A DNA stretch of 64,000 nt from CANMIH01 sp049116335 (GTDB lineage: Bacteria > Pseudomonadota > Alphaproteobacteria > Rhodobacterales > Rhodobacteraceae): positions 124,001-188,000 of the forward strand of contig JAGDYZ010000021.1 of assembly GCA_049116335.1 (NCBI GenBank). The letters are read 5' to 3'. Positions 57,121-64,000 of this stretch are shown piece by piece. Position numbers and translations under genes: made by a program. Under the pieces are notes generated by a model. The model saw only the letters and a list, made by a program, of their open reading frames with translations, had not been told where the DNA came from and did not search any database. Each line of letters begins with the position of its first letter. The stretch's first letter is position 1.

Positions 57121-59470
57121 TCCTTCGGATGATCTTGCCGTGCTGCCAGACTGGGCGCGCAAAGAGCGCCCGATGGCCAGCATGCTACCCTACGTCAGCC
57201 TGGTGAATGACGTGACGATCCGCACGCGCGGCAATGCTTTGTTCCAGTGCATCCGTCTTGATGGCGTCAACAGCATGACCAGCGATGACGCGCATTTGGA
57301 GAAGATCTGCGCGCTCTTCGGGGCGATCATTGCGCAGATCGGGCCGGAGTATAGTTTCTACGTCCACAAGGTCTCAAAAGCGATCGAGACCGCCTTGCCA
57401 CCGGTGTCCAATGAGGGGTTTGCCCAAGCCCTGGACAGCCGTTGGCAAGCGGCCATGGCGCGAGCAGGCCTTCGAGATAAAACACTCACACTCACGGTGC
57501 TGAAACGTCCTCCCCTCGGCGCGCGGCTGCGCCTGAAGCGTTCAGACTCAATCGCGCAGATGAAAGATCAGACGGCCAAACAACTGCGCAAGCTCGAGGA
57601 AGTTGTCGGGTTTCTGCTGTCGTCATTTGCCGAGATGAACCCGCGCCTACTCGGCGCTGAATGCGGCGAGCTACTAGGGTTCCTTGGGGCGCTCAACATC
57701 GGCCAGGAGCGACCCCTCTTCGCAAAATCCCGCTTTGGTATCATTGCCGAGGATGTGGCCAACACACGCGTCACGTTTCAGGGGCGAGGCTTCACGCTCG
57801 ACGATGGAACAGCGGGCAAGCGGTTTGGCACCAGCTTTGCGATCAAGACCTACCCGGCCAAAACCAACTGCACCATGTTCGATGAGCTGAACCTGCCCGT
57901 CGACATGGTGGTCACGCATTCCTTTACGCCGATCAACAGCAACATCATGGCCAGCCGGATCAAGCGGCAACAGCGCCTGATGAAGGCCAGCGATGATGGC
58001 GCGATTTCCCTCGCCGAAGAACTGGTCGACGCGTTGGACGATCTGGAATCCAAGCGGCTCAGCTTTGGCGATCATCACATGACGGTGACGGTTTTCGCCG
58101 AGAGCGAGGAAAAGCTGGAAGCCATCGCCGCTGAAGTGCGCAACATCGCGGCCAGTGAAGGCGTTAATCTGGTGAATGAGAGTTTTGCGGCTCGGACGCA
58201 TTATTTTGCGCAACATCCTGGCAACGGACAGATGCGCAGCCGCAAGGCCGCCATCACCAACACGAACTTTGCCGACCTCGCCGCGCTTCATCGCGGTCAA
58301 CTTGGCAAACCTGGCCGTTACGTGCCTTGGGGCAAACCGATCACGTTGTTCCCGACACCTGAACGCTCGGGCTTCCTGTTCAACTACCATGAGACGGGTC
58401 AGCCGGACAAAGAGCCGACAGGCGGGCATACTCTAATCCTTGGTCGCCCTGGCTCCGGCAAGTCGGTGTTGTCTGCTTTCCTCATGACCCAAGCCCGCCG
58501 CTGCGCCGCACGCGTGTTCGTGTTCGACTATCGCGCTGGCATGGAAATGGCCGTGCGGGCCAATGGCGGGCGTTACAGCGCCATCAAGGCGGGCGAAGCC
58601 ACAGGTCTCAACCCGCTCCGCACGGAAATCGACGGGCGCGGGCAAGCCTGGCTCTCCGATTGGCTGGCGACGCTTTTACACCGCACTGACAAGCCCCTAA
58701 GCCCGATCCAGATCAACCGCATTCAGGAAGTGGTGCGCCAGAACGCCGGGGCGAGCGATGCCGCCCTGCGCAACTGGCAAGACCTGGCCTCACTCTTTGT
58801 GGCGGGGGCGGACGAAGGGGATCTATTTGAGCGGATCCAGGAATGGACCGCAGATGGCCGCTACGGCTGGATCTTTGGGCAAAGCGCTGAGGATACCTTT
58901 TCGCTCGATGGTGATGTGGTCGGGTTCGACCTAACCGGCATTCTCGACAGCGAAAGTGAGAAGGAACGCATGGCGGTCCTGTCCTACCTGTTTCGGCGGG
59001 TGGAGCGCGTGATCGAAGATCGCAAACCGACGCTGATCATCATCGATGAGGCCTGGAAGGCGCTGGATAACCCGTATTTCGCAGACCGGCTCAGCAACTG
59101 GCTGGTCACGGCGCGCAAACAGAATGCCGTCGTTGTCATGATGACCCAATACGCAAGCCAGCTTGAGAAAACTCGAACTGGCAAAACGATTGTCGAGGCC
59201 GTTCCTACGCAGCTCCTGCTTCCCAACATCCGCGCTTCGGCCAGCGACTACACCATGCTGGGGCTCACTGACAAAGAGCTGAGCGTCTTGCTCGGCACTG
59301 GCAGTCATTCCCGTCTGGCATTGGTGCGTGATGACCAAGGCTCGGTGGTGATCGATGCCGATCTAAGCGCCCTTGGCCCCTACCTCACGATACTTGGCGG
59401 CATGGAAAAGGGCGAAGCGCTGGTCGGCGCGGATTACCGCCAGAACCCCGAATTTTGGAGACAGATTTGA
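57110..59470 (+). CDS. virB4: VirB4 ATPase of the type IV secretion system
   Basis: The 786-residue protein has the N-terminal VirB4 domain and a C-terminal RecA-like ATPase. Walker A GRPGSGKS is at residues 445-452, Walker B is LIIIDEAWKAL with D646 and E647, and the arginine-rich tail motifs VMMTQYASQLEKTRTGKTI follow. It powers pilus building and DNA or protein transfer. Its length is normal, so it is intact. The stop overlaps the ATG of a small lipoprotein gene by one base. Confidence 0.95.
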   Translation: MPRDPSDDLAVLPDWARKERPMASMLPYVSLVNDVTIRTRGNALFQCIRLDGVNSMTSDDAHLEKICALFGAIIAQIGPEYSFYVHKVSKAIETALPPVSNEGFAQALDSRWQAAMARAGLRDKTLTLTVLKRPPLGARLRLKRSDSIAQMKDQTAKQLRKLEEVVGFLLSSFAEMNPRLLGAECGELLGFLGALNIGQERPLFAKSRFGIIAEDVANTRVTFQGRGFTLDDGTAGKRFGTSFAIKTYPAKTNCTMFDELNLPVDMVVTHSFTPINSNIMASRIKRQQRLMKASDDGAISLAEELVDALDDLESKRLSFGDHHMTVTVFAESEEKLEAIAAEVRNIAASEGVNLVNESFAARTHYFAQHPGNGQMRSRKAAITNTNFADLAALHRGQLGKPGRYVPWGKPITLFPTPERSGFLFNYHETGQPDKEPTGGHTLILGRPGSGKSVLSAFLMTQARRCAARVFVFDYRAGMEMAVRANGGRYSAIKAGEATGLNPLRTEIDGRGQAWLSDWLATLLHRTDKPLSPIQINRIQEVVRQNAGASDAALRNWQDLASLFVAGADEGDLFERIQEWTADGRYGWIFGQSAEDTFSLDGDVVGFDLTGILDSESEKERMAVLSYLFRRVERVIEDRKPTLIIIDEAWKALDNPYFADRLSNWLVTARKQNAVVVMMTQYASQLEKTRTGKTIVEAVPTQLLLPNIRASASDYTMLGLTDKELSVLLGTGSHSRLALVRDDQGSVVIDADLSALGPYLTILGGMEKGEALVGADYRQNPEFWRQI

Positions 59471-59628
59471 TGCCTAGACTTTGCGTTCTGACCCTCACCC
59501 TTTTGACCCTGACAGCCTGTGCAGAATACCGGCCGTCTGAAGCCGAATGCTTCAACTCCTTTGCTGAGGTCAGCCGCAGCAACTGTAACTTCGAGCTACT
59601 CGGGCCGATTGGTGGTCTCGGTGAGTAA
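59470..59628 (+). CDS. Small lipoprotein of the virB operon (VirB7-like position)
   Basis: A 52-residue frame starts MPRLCVLTLTLLTLTACAEY at ATG 59470, with a lipobox LTAC and acylated cysteine at residue 17. It continues with two further cysteines in EAECFNSFAEVSRSNCNFEL, and ends before the following GTG start by overlap. In type IV systems a lipoprotein of this size usually anchors the outer-membrane part of the core channel (VirB7) or prevents entry. The place after virB4 is not that of the classical virB7, so the role is inferred only. Confidence 0.8.
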   Translation: MPRLCVLTLTLLTLTACAEYRPSEAECFNSFAEVSRSNCNFELLGPIGGLGE

Positions 59629-60769
59629 GAACCGCCTGCATATCTTTGCAGGCTTGGTGTCGCTCGCCGCGCCAGTGGCCTTTGCACAGGGCGTGCCCAC
59701 ATTTGATGCGGGCATGTTCTTGCAGCGCGAGCGCGTCTTGCAACAAGGCGAACAAGATCTGGCGCTGCAGCGGGATCGGCTGACCAAAGAAGAAGAGCTT
59801 GAAGAGCTCGAACAAGAACAACTCCAGGCACTGGAAGACATCCTCGATGCCACGACGTTGGCAAGCGGGAATTCCGGCGCACTGGTCGCAAGCCTAGAAG
59901 CTGGTTCATCACCTGAAAGCGCCGCAGACGCGCTCTATGGTTCCGTCGACCCGAACCCAGGCGCAGCCCAGATGTTCGGCGATACCTCGGGCTCCATCGA
60001 AGAGCTGATCATTCGAGCCGCTCAGGAAACACACCATATGTCCGGCGTGCGCGCAGCGGGCCTGTCGCCCAAGCAATGGCGCTGCCTGTTGCAGGCGCTG
60101 ATCTGGCAAGAAAGCCGCTTCACCATCGGCGCGCGATCCCCTGTCGGCGCATTCGGCCTGACCCAGATTATGCCCGGTACGGCCCAGGATCTGGGAATTT
60201 ATCCGGCCTACTATGAAAACCCCTACATCCAGGTCACCGGCGGCGCGCGTTATCTGGCGCAGATGCTGGCCATGTTTGACGGCAACATCATTCACGGGCT
60301 CGCGGCCTACAATGCCGGTCCCGGCAATGTGCAGCGCTACGGTGGCGTGCCCCCTTTTGCTGAGACCCAGCACTACGTTCAGGTGATCCCCGAGCGCTAC
60401 AATCTCTATCTTGTCCGCGTTGGCGGCGTTGATGCGCTTGGCACCATTGATCCCGTCTTGCTTGCCAACTCCACCATGAGCCTGACCTCTTTTGGCGCAG
60501 GGGTCTATGGCGATTATTCCTTGGTCTCGGTGCAAGCTGCTGCGCAGCGCGTGCAGGACATCATCAGGCGCATTGGCGAAACCGACGACATTCACGCGGC
60601 CATGTCGCTCAACACCTATGCGCGGGCGGAACTCGCTCGCTTGATCACAATCCGCACGCGCCTCAAGGCCGCTCATACCCGTCCCCTGGGAGCTTCCGAG
60701 CTGGCCATGGCCGCCGCGCAAGCCCGTGAACAAGACTTCATGCAATTCGATCTGGAGGCACTTCAATGA
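59621..60769 (+). CDS. Lytic transglycosylase with VirB5-like N-terminus
   Basis: The protein starts at GTG 59621 (382 residues; GTG 59612 is an alternative) with a signal peptide ending in VAFAQ. It has a coiled-coil region AQGVPTFDAGMFLQRERVLQ through LTKEEELEELEQEQL, then a catalytic transglycosylase domain: LIWQESRFTIGARSPVGAFG with catalytic Glu, LTQIMPGTAQDLG, GLAAYNAGPGNVQRYGG. The start of the mature part (AQGVPTFD) matches that of the following gene product (AQGVPTID). This suggests that a VirB5-type region is joined to a peptidoglycan hydrolase. It would be the second transglycosylase in this operon. Confidence 0.85.
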   Translation: MSKNRLHIFAGLVSLAAPVAFAQGVPTFDAGMFLQRERVLQQGEQDLALQRDRLTKEEELEELEQEQLQALEDILDATTLASGNSGALVASLEAGSSPESAADALYGSVDPNPGAAQMFGDTSGSIEELIIRAAQETHHMSGVRAAGLSPKQWRCLLQALIWQESRFTIGARSPVGAFGLTQIMPGTAQDLGIYPAYYENPYIQVTGGARYLAQMLAMFDGNIIHGLAAYNAGPGNVQRYGGVPPFAETQHYVQVIPERYNLYLVRVGGVDALGTIDPVLLANSTMSLTSFGAGVYGDYSLVSVQAAAQRVQDIIRRIGETDDIHAAMSLNTYARAELARLITIRTRLKAAHTRPLGASELAMAAAQAREQDFMQFDLEALQ

Positions 60770-61545
60770 TCCGCATTTTCTCAGCCATCGTTACATGCGC
60801 GATACTCGCGGTCTCACCTGCTATCGCCCAAGGCGTGCCCACGATCGACACCCGCAACATTGCGCAGGAAATTCGCCAATTGCAGCAGATGCTCGAAGAT
60901 TTTGGCATTCAGACCGATCAGCTCGACACGCTTCTCGAACAGTTGGATCTGGTGCAGCAGCAACTCGACACGTTGAACGAAACAAACGCAGCCCTGACCG
61001 GCGCGACGGACATCATCGAAATGGCCATGGGTGGCGATCTCGACGGGTTACTTGACCAAGAGTTCGGCGAACTTCTTGGAACCATCCGGCAAATCCAAAG
61101 CGGCGATTTCAGCGGCCTGATCGGCAACGCGGCCCCTCAGATGGAAGGCCGGATGACGCAAGCCTTGGAGGATGCAGGGTTTGATCAAGACAGCCTGTCC
61201 GACATGGCCAGCAGCGGCAATCCGGGCGCAGAACGCATTGCCAGTCAGGCGGGCACCGGGGCGGTGATGTCGGCGGCCGCTGAGAACAGCTACGAAGAGG
61301 CTGCGCAATCTCTTGAGCGGGTCGAGCAGCTGGTCTCATTGATCCCAGACATGGAAACCCTCAAGGAAGCCGTCGATCACAACACCCGCGTCACCGCCGA
61401 GCTGGCCATCGCCATGACGCGCATGTGGGAGCTCGAGGCCATCCAGACCGTTGGCGCGGGCCAATCCGGCGTGGTGGATGCCGCGACGCTGGCCGAAGAG
61501 CGCCGCTACATGGACTTCACCTTACCAGACCTGCGCGCGGACTGA
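60766..61545 (+). CDS. virB5: VirB5/TrbJ-like periplasmic protein
   Basis: The 259-residue protein has a signal peptide ending in SPAIAQ, then GVPTIDTRNIAQEIRQLQQM, long heptad-like helices (DQLDTLLEQLDLVQQQLDTL) and a C-terminal helical bundle. This is the general layout of VirB5/TrbJ, a minor pilus tip protein. It overlaps the preceding transglycosylase by 4 bases. It is somewhat longer than the classical VirB5 of Agrobacterium. Confidence 0.82.
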   Translation: MIRIFSAIVTCAILAVSPAIAQGVPTIDTRNIAQEIRQLQQMLEDFGIQTDQLDTLLEQLDLVQQQLDTLNETNAALTGATDIIEMAMGGDLDGLLDQEFGELLGTIRQIQSGDFSGLIGNAAPQMEGRMTQALEDAGFDQDSLSDMASSGNPGAERIASQAGTGAVMSAAAENSYEEAAQSLERVEQLVSLIPDMETLKEAVDHNTRVTAELAIAMTRMWELEAIQTVGAGQSGVVDAATLAEERRYMDFTLPDLRAD

Positions 61546-61549
61546 TCCC

Positions 61550-62200
61550 ATGAACAGCGAGGCAGAAATCATCGAAGAAGAGCTCGTCTACGGCGCACGA
61601 CGACGCGAGCTCATGTGGCAGAAACTGGGGCTGACAGGCATGGGGTTCGGCATGGCAGGTTGCCTCGCCGCCGCTCTCGTGGCCCTGTTCGACGTAGACC
61701 CGCCGCCCATGATCGTGCCCTTTGATAGCGAAACCGGCATGGCCCTCCCCAATGCCATGGTTGAAGCGGTCTCACTCACGGAACGCCCCGCTATCATCGA
61801 GGCTCAGGTCTACCGCTATGTCATCGATCGAGAGACGTACAATCAGCTCGACAATGACGTGCGTGTGCGGGGGGTCCTGGACCAGTCGGACGGCGCGGCA
61901 GCCGCAGGGTTGCGCGCACTTTGGACCAGCGGCCACCAAGCCTATCCGCCGGACAGCTATGGCACAGATGCCCGGCTTGAGGTCGAGATTCTGTCGATCA
62001 CCCATATCAGCGCCAACCGTGCCCAGGTGCGCCTTCGCAAGCGGCTCAACTCACCGCGCGGCAGTCAAAACGGGCTCTTCACCGCGACACTGATGTTTGA
62101 GTTTCGGCCCGAGAATAGCCGGTCGATCGACGATGTCTGGCAAAACCCCTTCGGCTTCACCGTCACCGAATACGCGATCCGCTCGGATCGTCTGGAGTAA
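61550..62200 (+). CDS. virB8: VirB8-like inner-membrane protein
   Basis: The 216-residue protein has a short cytoplasmic N-terminus (EAEIIEEELVYGARRRELM), one membrane helix (LGLTGMGFGMAGCLAAALVALF, residues about 24-45) and a periplasmic VirB8 domain of the NTF2-like fold. That domain shows PAIIEAQVYRYVIDRETYN, VEILSITHISANRAQVRLR and NPFGFTVTEYAIRSD. It connects the inner-membrane platform with the channel. The start is 4 bases after the virB5-like stop; the longer open frame from 61451 is a shadow. Confidence 0.92.
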   Translation: MNSEAEIIEEELVYGARRRELMWQKLGLTGMGFGMAGCLAAALVALFDVDPPPMIVPFDSETGMALPNAMVEAVSLTERPAIIEAQVYRYVIDRETYNQLDNDVRVRGVLDQSDGAAAAGLRALWTSGHQAYPPDSYGTDARLEVEILSITHISANRAQVRLRKRLNSPRGSQNGLFTATLMFEFRPENSRSIDDVWQNPFGFTVTEYAIRSDRLE

Positions 62201-62203
62201 CCC

Positions 62204-62899
62204 ATGCGCCGCCTGTTCTTGATCCTCGCCCTCATTGTTCCGCTTGCTGGCACCGCCTATGCCGAAACGCAGCCGCGCCAAGGCCCCTATGATGCCCGCG
62301 TCCGGCTGGCCACCTATCAGGATGGGCAGGTCTACCGCATCCGCACCAGTCTGACCCATGTGACCAGCATCGAGTTTGGCCAAGGCGAGACCATTCGCTC
62401 GATCATTGCGGGCGACACTGAAGGGTTCCTTTTGGACGGCGTGCCCGGCGGCCAGGCTTTTGCGATCAAGCCAGTCTCGCGCGGCGCGCATACAAACATC
62501 ACCGTCTACACCAACCGGCGCAGCTACTATTTCAATGTGACTGAGGCGAGCTCGCCGACCTTCTACGTCATTCGCTTCACCTATCCCGAAGCGGCACCAC
62601 GGCAATCCCGTGTCGCTGCAACCGCGCCAGCCAACCACGCCTATGGCGTCAGCGCACGGTCCGAGATCACCCCGCGCGAAATCTGGGATGACGGCACTTT
62701 CACCTATTTCCGTTTTGCCGCGAATGCGCCGTTGCCCGCGATCTTTCGCTGGTCCGGAGGCAACGAGCGCAGCGTAAATGCTCTGGCCCGGCCAGATGGC
62801 GTGATCCGCGTATCAGGTGTCAGCGATCGATGGGTCCTCAGGCTCGGCGAGGTCGAGATCTGCGTGCAAGAGATGAGCGAGGCAAATCAAGATGAGTGA
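62204..62899 (+). CDS. virB9: VirB9-like outer-membrane core protein
   Basis: The 231-residue protein has a signal peptide ending in AYAETQ, followed by the VirB9 marks GPYDARVRLATYQDGQVYRI, VTSIEFGQGETI, RGAHTNITVYTNRRSYYF, PRQ, and a C-terminal domain TYFRFAANAPLPAIFRW. VirB9 forms the outer ring of the core complex with VirB7 and VirB10. Its stop overlaps the virB10 start by 8 bases. Confidence 0.93.
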   Translation: MRRLFLILALIVPLAGTAYAETQPRQGPYDARVRLATYQDGQVYRIRTSLTHVTSIEFGQGETIRSIIAGDTEGFLLDGVPGGQAFAIKPVSRGAHTNITVYTNRRSYYFNVTEASSPTFYVIRFTYPEAAPRQSRVAATAPANHAYGVSARSEITPREIWDDGTFTYFRFAANAPLPAIFRWSGGNERSVNALARPDGVIRVSGVSDRWVLRLGEVEICVQEMSEANQDE

Positions 62900-64000
62900 A
62901 ACAGCTGAGCTTAAGAAACGCCTAGAAGCACTTGAAGGCAAAACACAAAACCCAAAGGCTCGTCCGTCTGTTGTCACGATTGCACTGGGCATCGGGGCAA
63001 TCGCTGCCCTTGGCGGTCTCTTGCTGTTGTTCTCTGGCGGCTCTGAACCCGAAAGCTTGGAAACCGCATCACCGGATGAGTTTCAAGCAGCGGGACCGGG
63101 TTTTGGCACTCTCGAGCCCACGCCTGCACCGATTGACACATCCCAACCGCTGGAGCCTGAACCAGACCGCGAAACAGAAGAGCTGCGCGCGCAAATGGAT
63201 ACGATGCGGGCCGAGCTCGAAGCTCTACGCAACGCACCTGCACCTGAAGCGCCAACCGTCGATACAGAAGCGCTGGATACCTTGAGCGCAGAGATCGATG
63301 CCCTGCGCAGCGAGGCCGCTGCAACACAGGCCACCCTGCGTGAGGAGCTGGAAGAGCGCGCGCGGCAAATCCAGCGACTGCAGAACGATTTAGAACTTGC
63401 GCGTCTGGAAACCCCACGCACGCCAGCACCAACTGGCCCCACGGCCGAAGAACTGCGCCTTCAAGAGCTAGAGCGGCGGCGGCAAGCCGAACTTGAAGAG
63501 CTGCAAGCCCGTATCGCCAGCCCAATCATCGCCCTTGGCGGTACTGGAAGCGGCAACAATGAAACCGCCGCGCAGCAGCGGCGGCTTGATGGCGATACAG
63601 ACTTTGTCCGCAATGGCGCAGAACCCGCTGAGGTGACGCAAGCCCAGTTGATCGTGAACCCGTCAAACACTGTTGTTCAGGGCACGATGATCCAGGCCGT
63701 GCTGGAGACAGCGATCGACAGCTCGCTTGCCGGTCAGGTCCGCGCGATGGTATCGGAAGATGTGCATGCCTACGACGGCTCGCGGATCCTAATCCCGCGC
63801 GGGGCACGCCTGATCGGGCGGTATCAATCCGGTCTCAATATCGCGCAACAACGCGTGACGATCGCCTGGGATCGGATCATTCTGCCCAGCAACCAGACCG
63901 TCGAAATCAGCGCCTTTGGTGGCGATGAACTGGGGCGCTCAGGCACAACCGGCTTTGTCGACAGCCGCTTTGGCACGCGATTTGGGTCTGCCGCCTTGAT
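62892..64000 (+). CDS. virB10: VirB10-like core protein (3' end cut by window)
   Basis: The frame begins MSETAELKKRLEALEGKTQN at ATG 62892 and is open at the window end after 369 codons. It has a cytoplasmic N-terminus, one membrane helix (VVTIALGIGAIAALGGLLLL, residues about 27-46), a long proline/glutamate-rich and coiled periplasmic stretch (about 55-215). The VirB10/TrbI barrel domain then starts near VQGTMIQAVLETAIDSSLAG and includes SRILIPRGARLIGRYQSGLN. It spans both membranes of the envelope. A virB11 and other genes probably follow beyond the window. Confidence 0.93.
   Translation, partial: MSETAELKKRLEALEGKTQNPKARPSVVTIALGIGAIAALGGLLLLFSGGSEPESLETASPDEFQAAGPGFGTLEPTPAPIDTSQPLEPEPDRETEELRAQMDTMRAELEALRNAPAPEAPTVDTEALDTLSAEIDALRSEAAATQATLREELEERARQIQRLQNDLELARLETPRTPAPTGPTAEELRLQELERRRQAELEELQARIASPIIALGGTGSGNNETAAQQRRLDGDTDFVRNGAEPAEVTQAQLIVNPSNTVVQGTMIQAVLETAIDSSLAGQVRAMVSEDVHAYDGSRILIPRGARLIGRYQSGLNIAQQRVTIAWDRIILPSNQTVEISAFGGDELGRSGTTGFVDSRFGTRFGSAAL

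Larger units (their letters stand above)
46870..64000. mobile_element. Genomic island, probably an integrative and conjugative element (partial)
   Basis: The stretch begins right after tRNA-Cys and holds a tyrosine integrase, an AlpA-like gene, a divergent ribbon-helix-helix switch, an XRE regulator, several secreted proteins of unknown type, a five-gene photolyase cassette and a VirB type IV secretion operon still running at the window end. By eye, 49430-50220 and 53200-55550 are richer in A and T than the cob region. The far attachment site, relaxase and coupling protein are not in view, so size and transfer ability are unknown. Confidence 0.8.

Noticed and set aside
1..64000. CRISPR array or insertion sequence
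   Set aside because: No series of spaced direct repeats and no transposase gene was seen; the only recombinase is the tyrosine integrase at 46932.

Overview
The window comes from the chromosome of a marine alphaproteobacterium of the Rhodobacterales (Roseobacter type). The evidence is the complete oxygen-dependent (CobG/CobF) vitamin B12 pathway, a hom/glpX/recJ neighbourhood, high G+C with tightly overlapping genes, PopZ-like and single-permease Lol genes, and a VirB-type island of the kind common in this group. No species name can be given from the sequence alone.

Layout. 1-2137: the end of a TctE-like sensor histidine kinase and a periplasmic binding protein. 2141-26487: a cobalamin supercluster. 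A minus-strand operon (DUF1636, cobW, cobN, cobG, cobH, cobI, cobJ, cobL, cobE, cobM, cobB, cobA, cobF) is headed by a cobalamin riboswitch at about 16225-16420. cobK lies in the opposite orientation inside that operon and overlaps its neighbours at both ends. The plus strand carries cobO, two tandem Lin0512-family genes, a metallophosphoesterase and cobQ. A second minus-strand set (phosphatase, PduX-like kinase, cobD, cobC, bluB) diverges from cobP-cobT-cobS. Together these cover uroporphyrinogen III to adenosylcobalamin, including dimethylbenzimidazole and the aminopropanol phosphate arm. The CobS/CobT chelatase partners of CobN and the cobalt reductase are not in the window.

26577-46869 is housekeeping sequence: three identical tRNA-Glu genes, recJ, glpX, hom, a TetR regulator with a likely operator, two small lipoprotein cytochromes c, a YdcZ-like membrane protein, lolD and a LolC/E permease, a HisC-like aminotransferase, a serine-glyoxylate-type aminotransferase, a tyrosine phosphatase, a small glycosyltransferase, ygfZ, a GNAT enzyme, efp, a PopZ-like acidic protein, tolC, pcm and tRNA-Cys.

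46870 to the end is a mobile island, probably an integrative and conjugative element inserted at the 3' end of tRNA-Cys. A tyrosine integrase lies 62 bases from the tRNA, followed by an AlpA-like protein and two divergent ribbon-helix-helix genes flanking twin inverted-repeat operators. Next comes a light-dependent DNA repair cassette: an FeS-type (6-4) photolyase, a 56-residue DUF2256 zinc-ribbon protein, a FAD-binding photolyase homologue whose domains appear circularly permuted, a TIGR03643/DUF2805 protein, and a further photolyase/cryptochrome. The island continues with a VirB type IV secretion operon (virB1, B2, B3, B4, lipoprotein, a second transglycosylase with a VirB5-like N-terminus, virB5-like, B8, B9, B10), cut by the window end.

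The most interesting points are the photolyase cassette as cargo of a conjugative island with its permuted member, cobK embedded antisense in a riboswitch-led operon, and the Lin0512 pair plus phosphoesterase locked by overlaps into the B12 locus.
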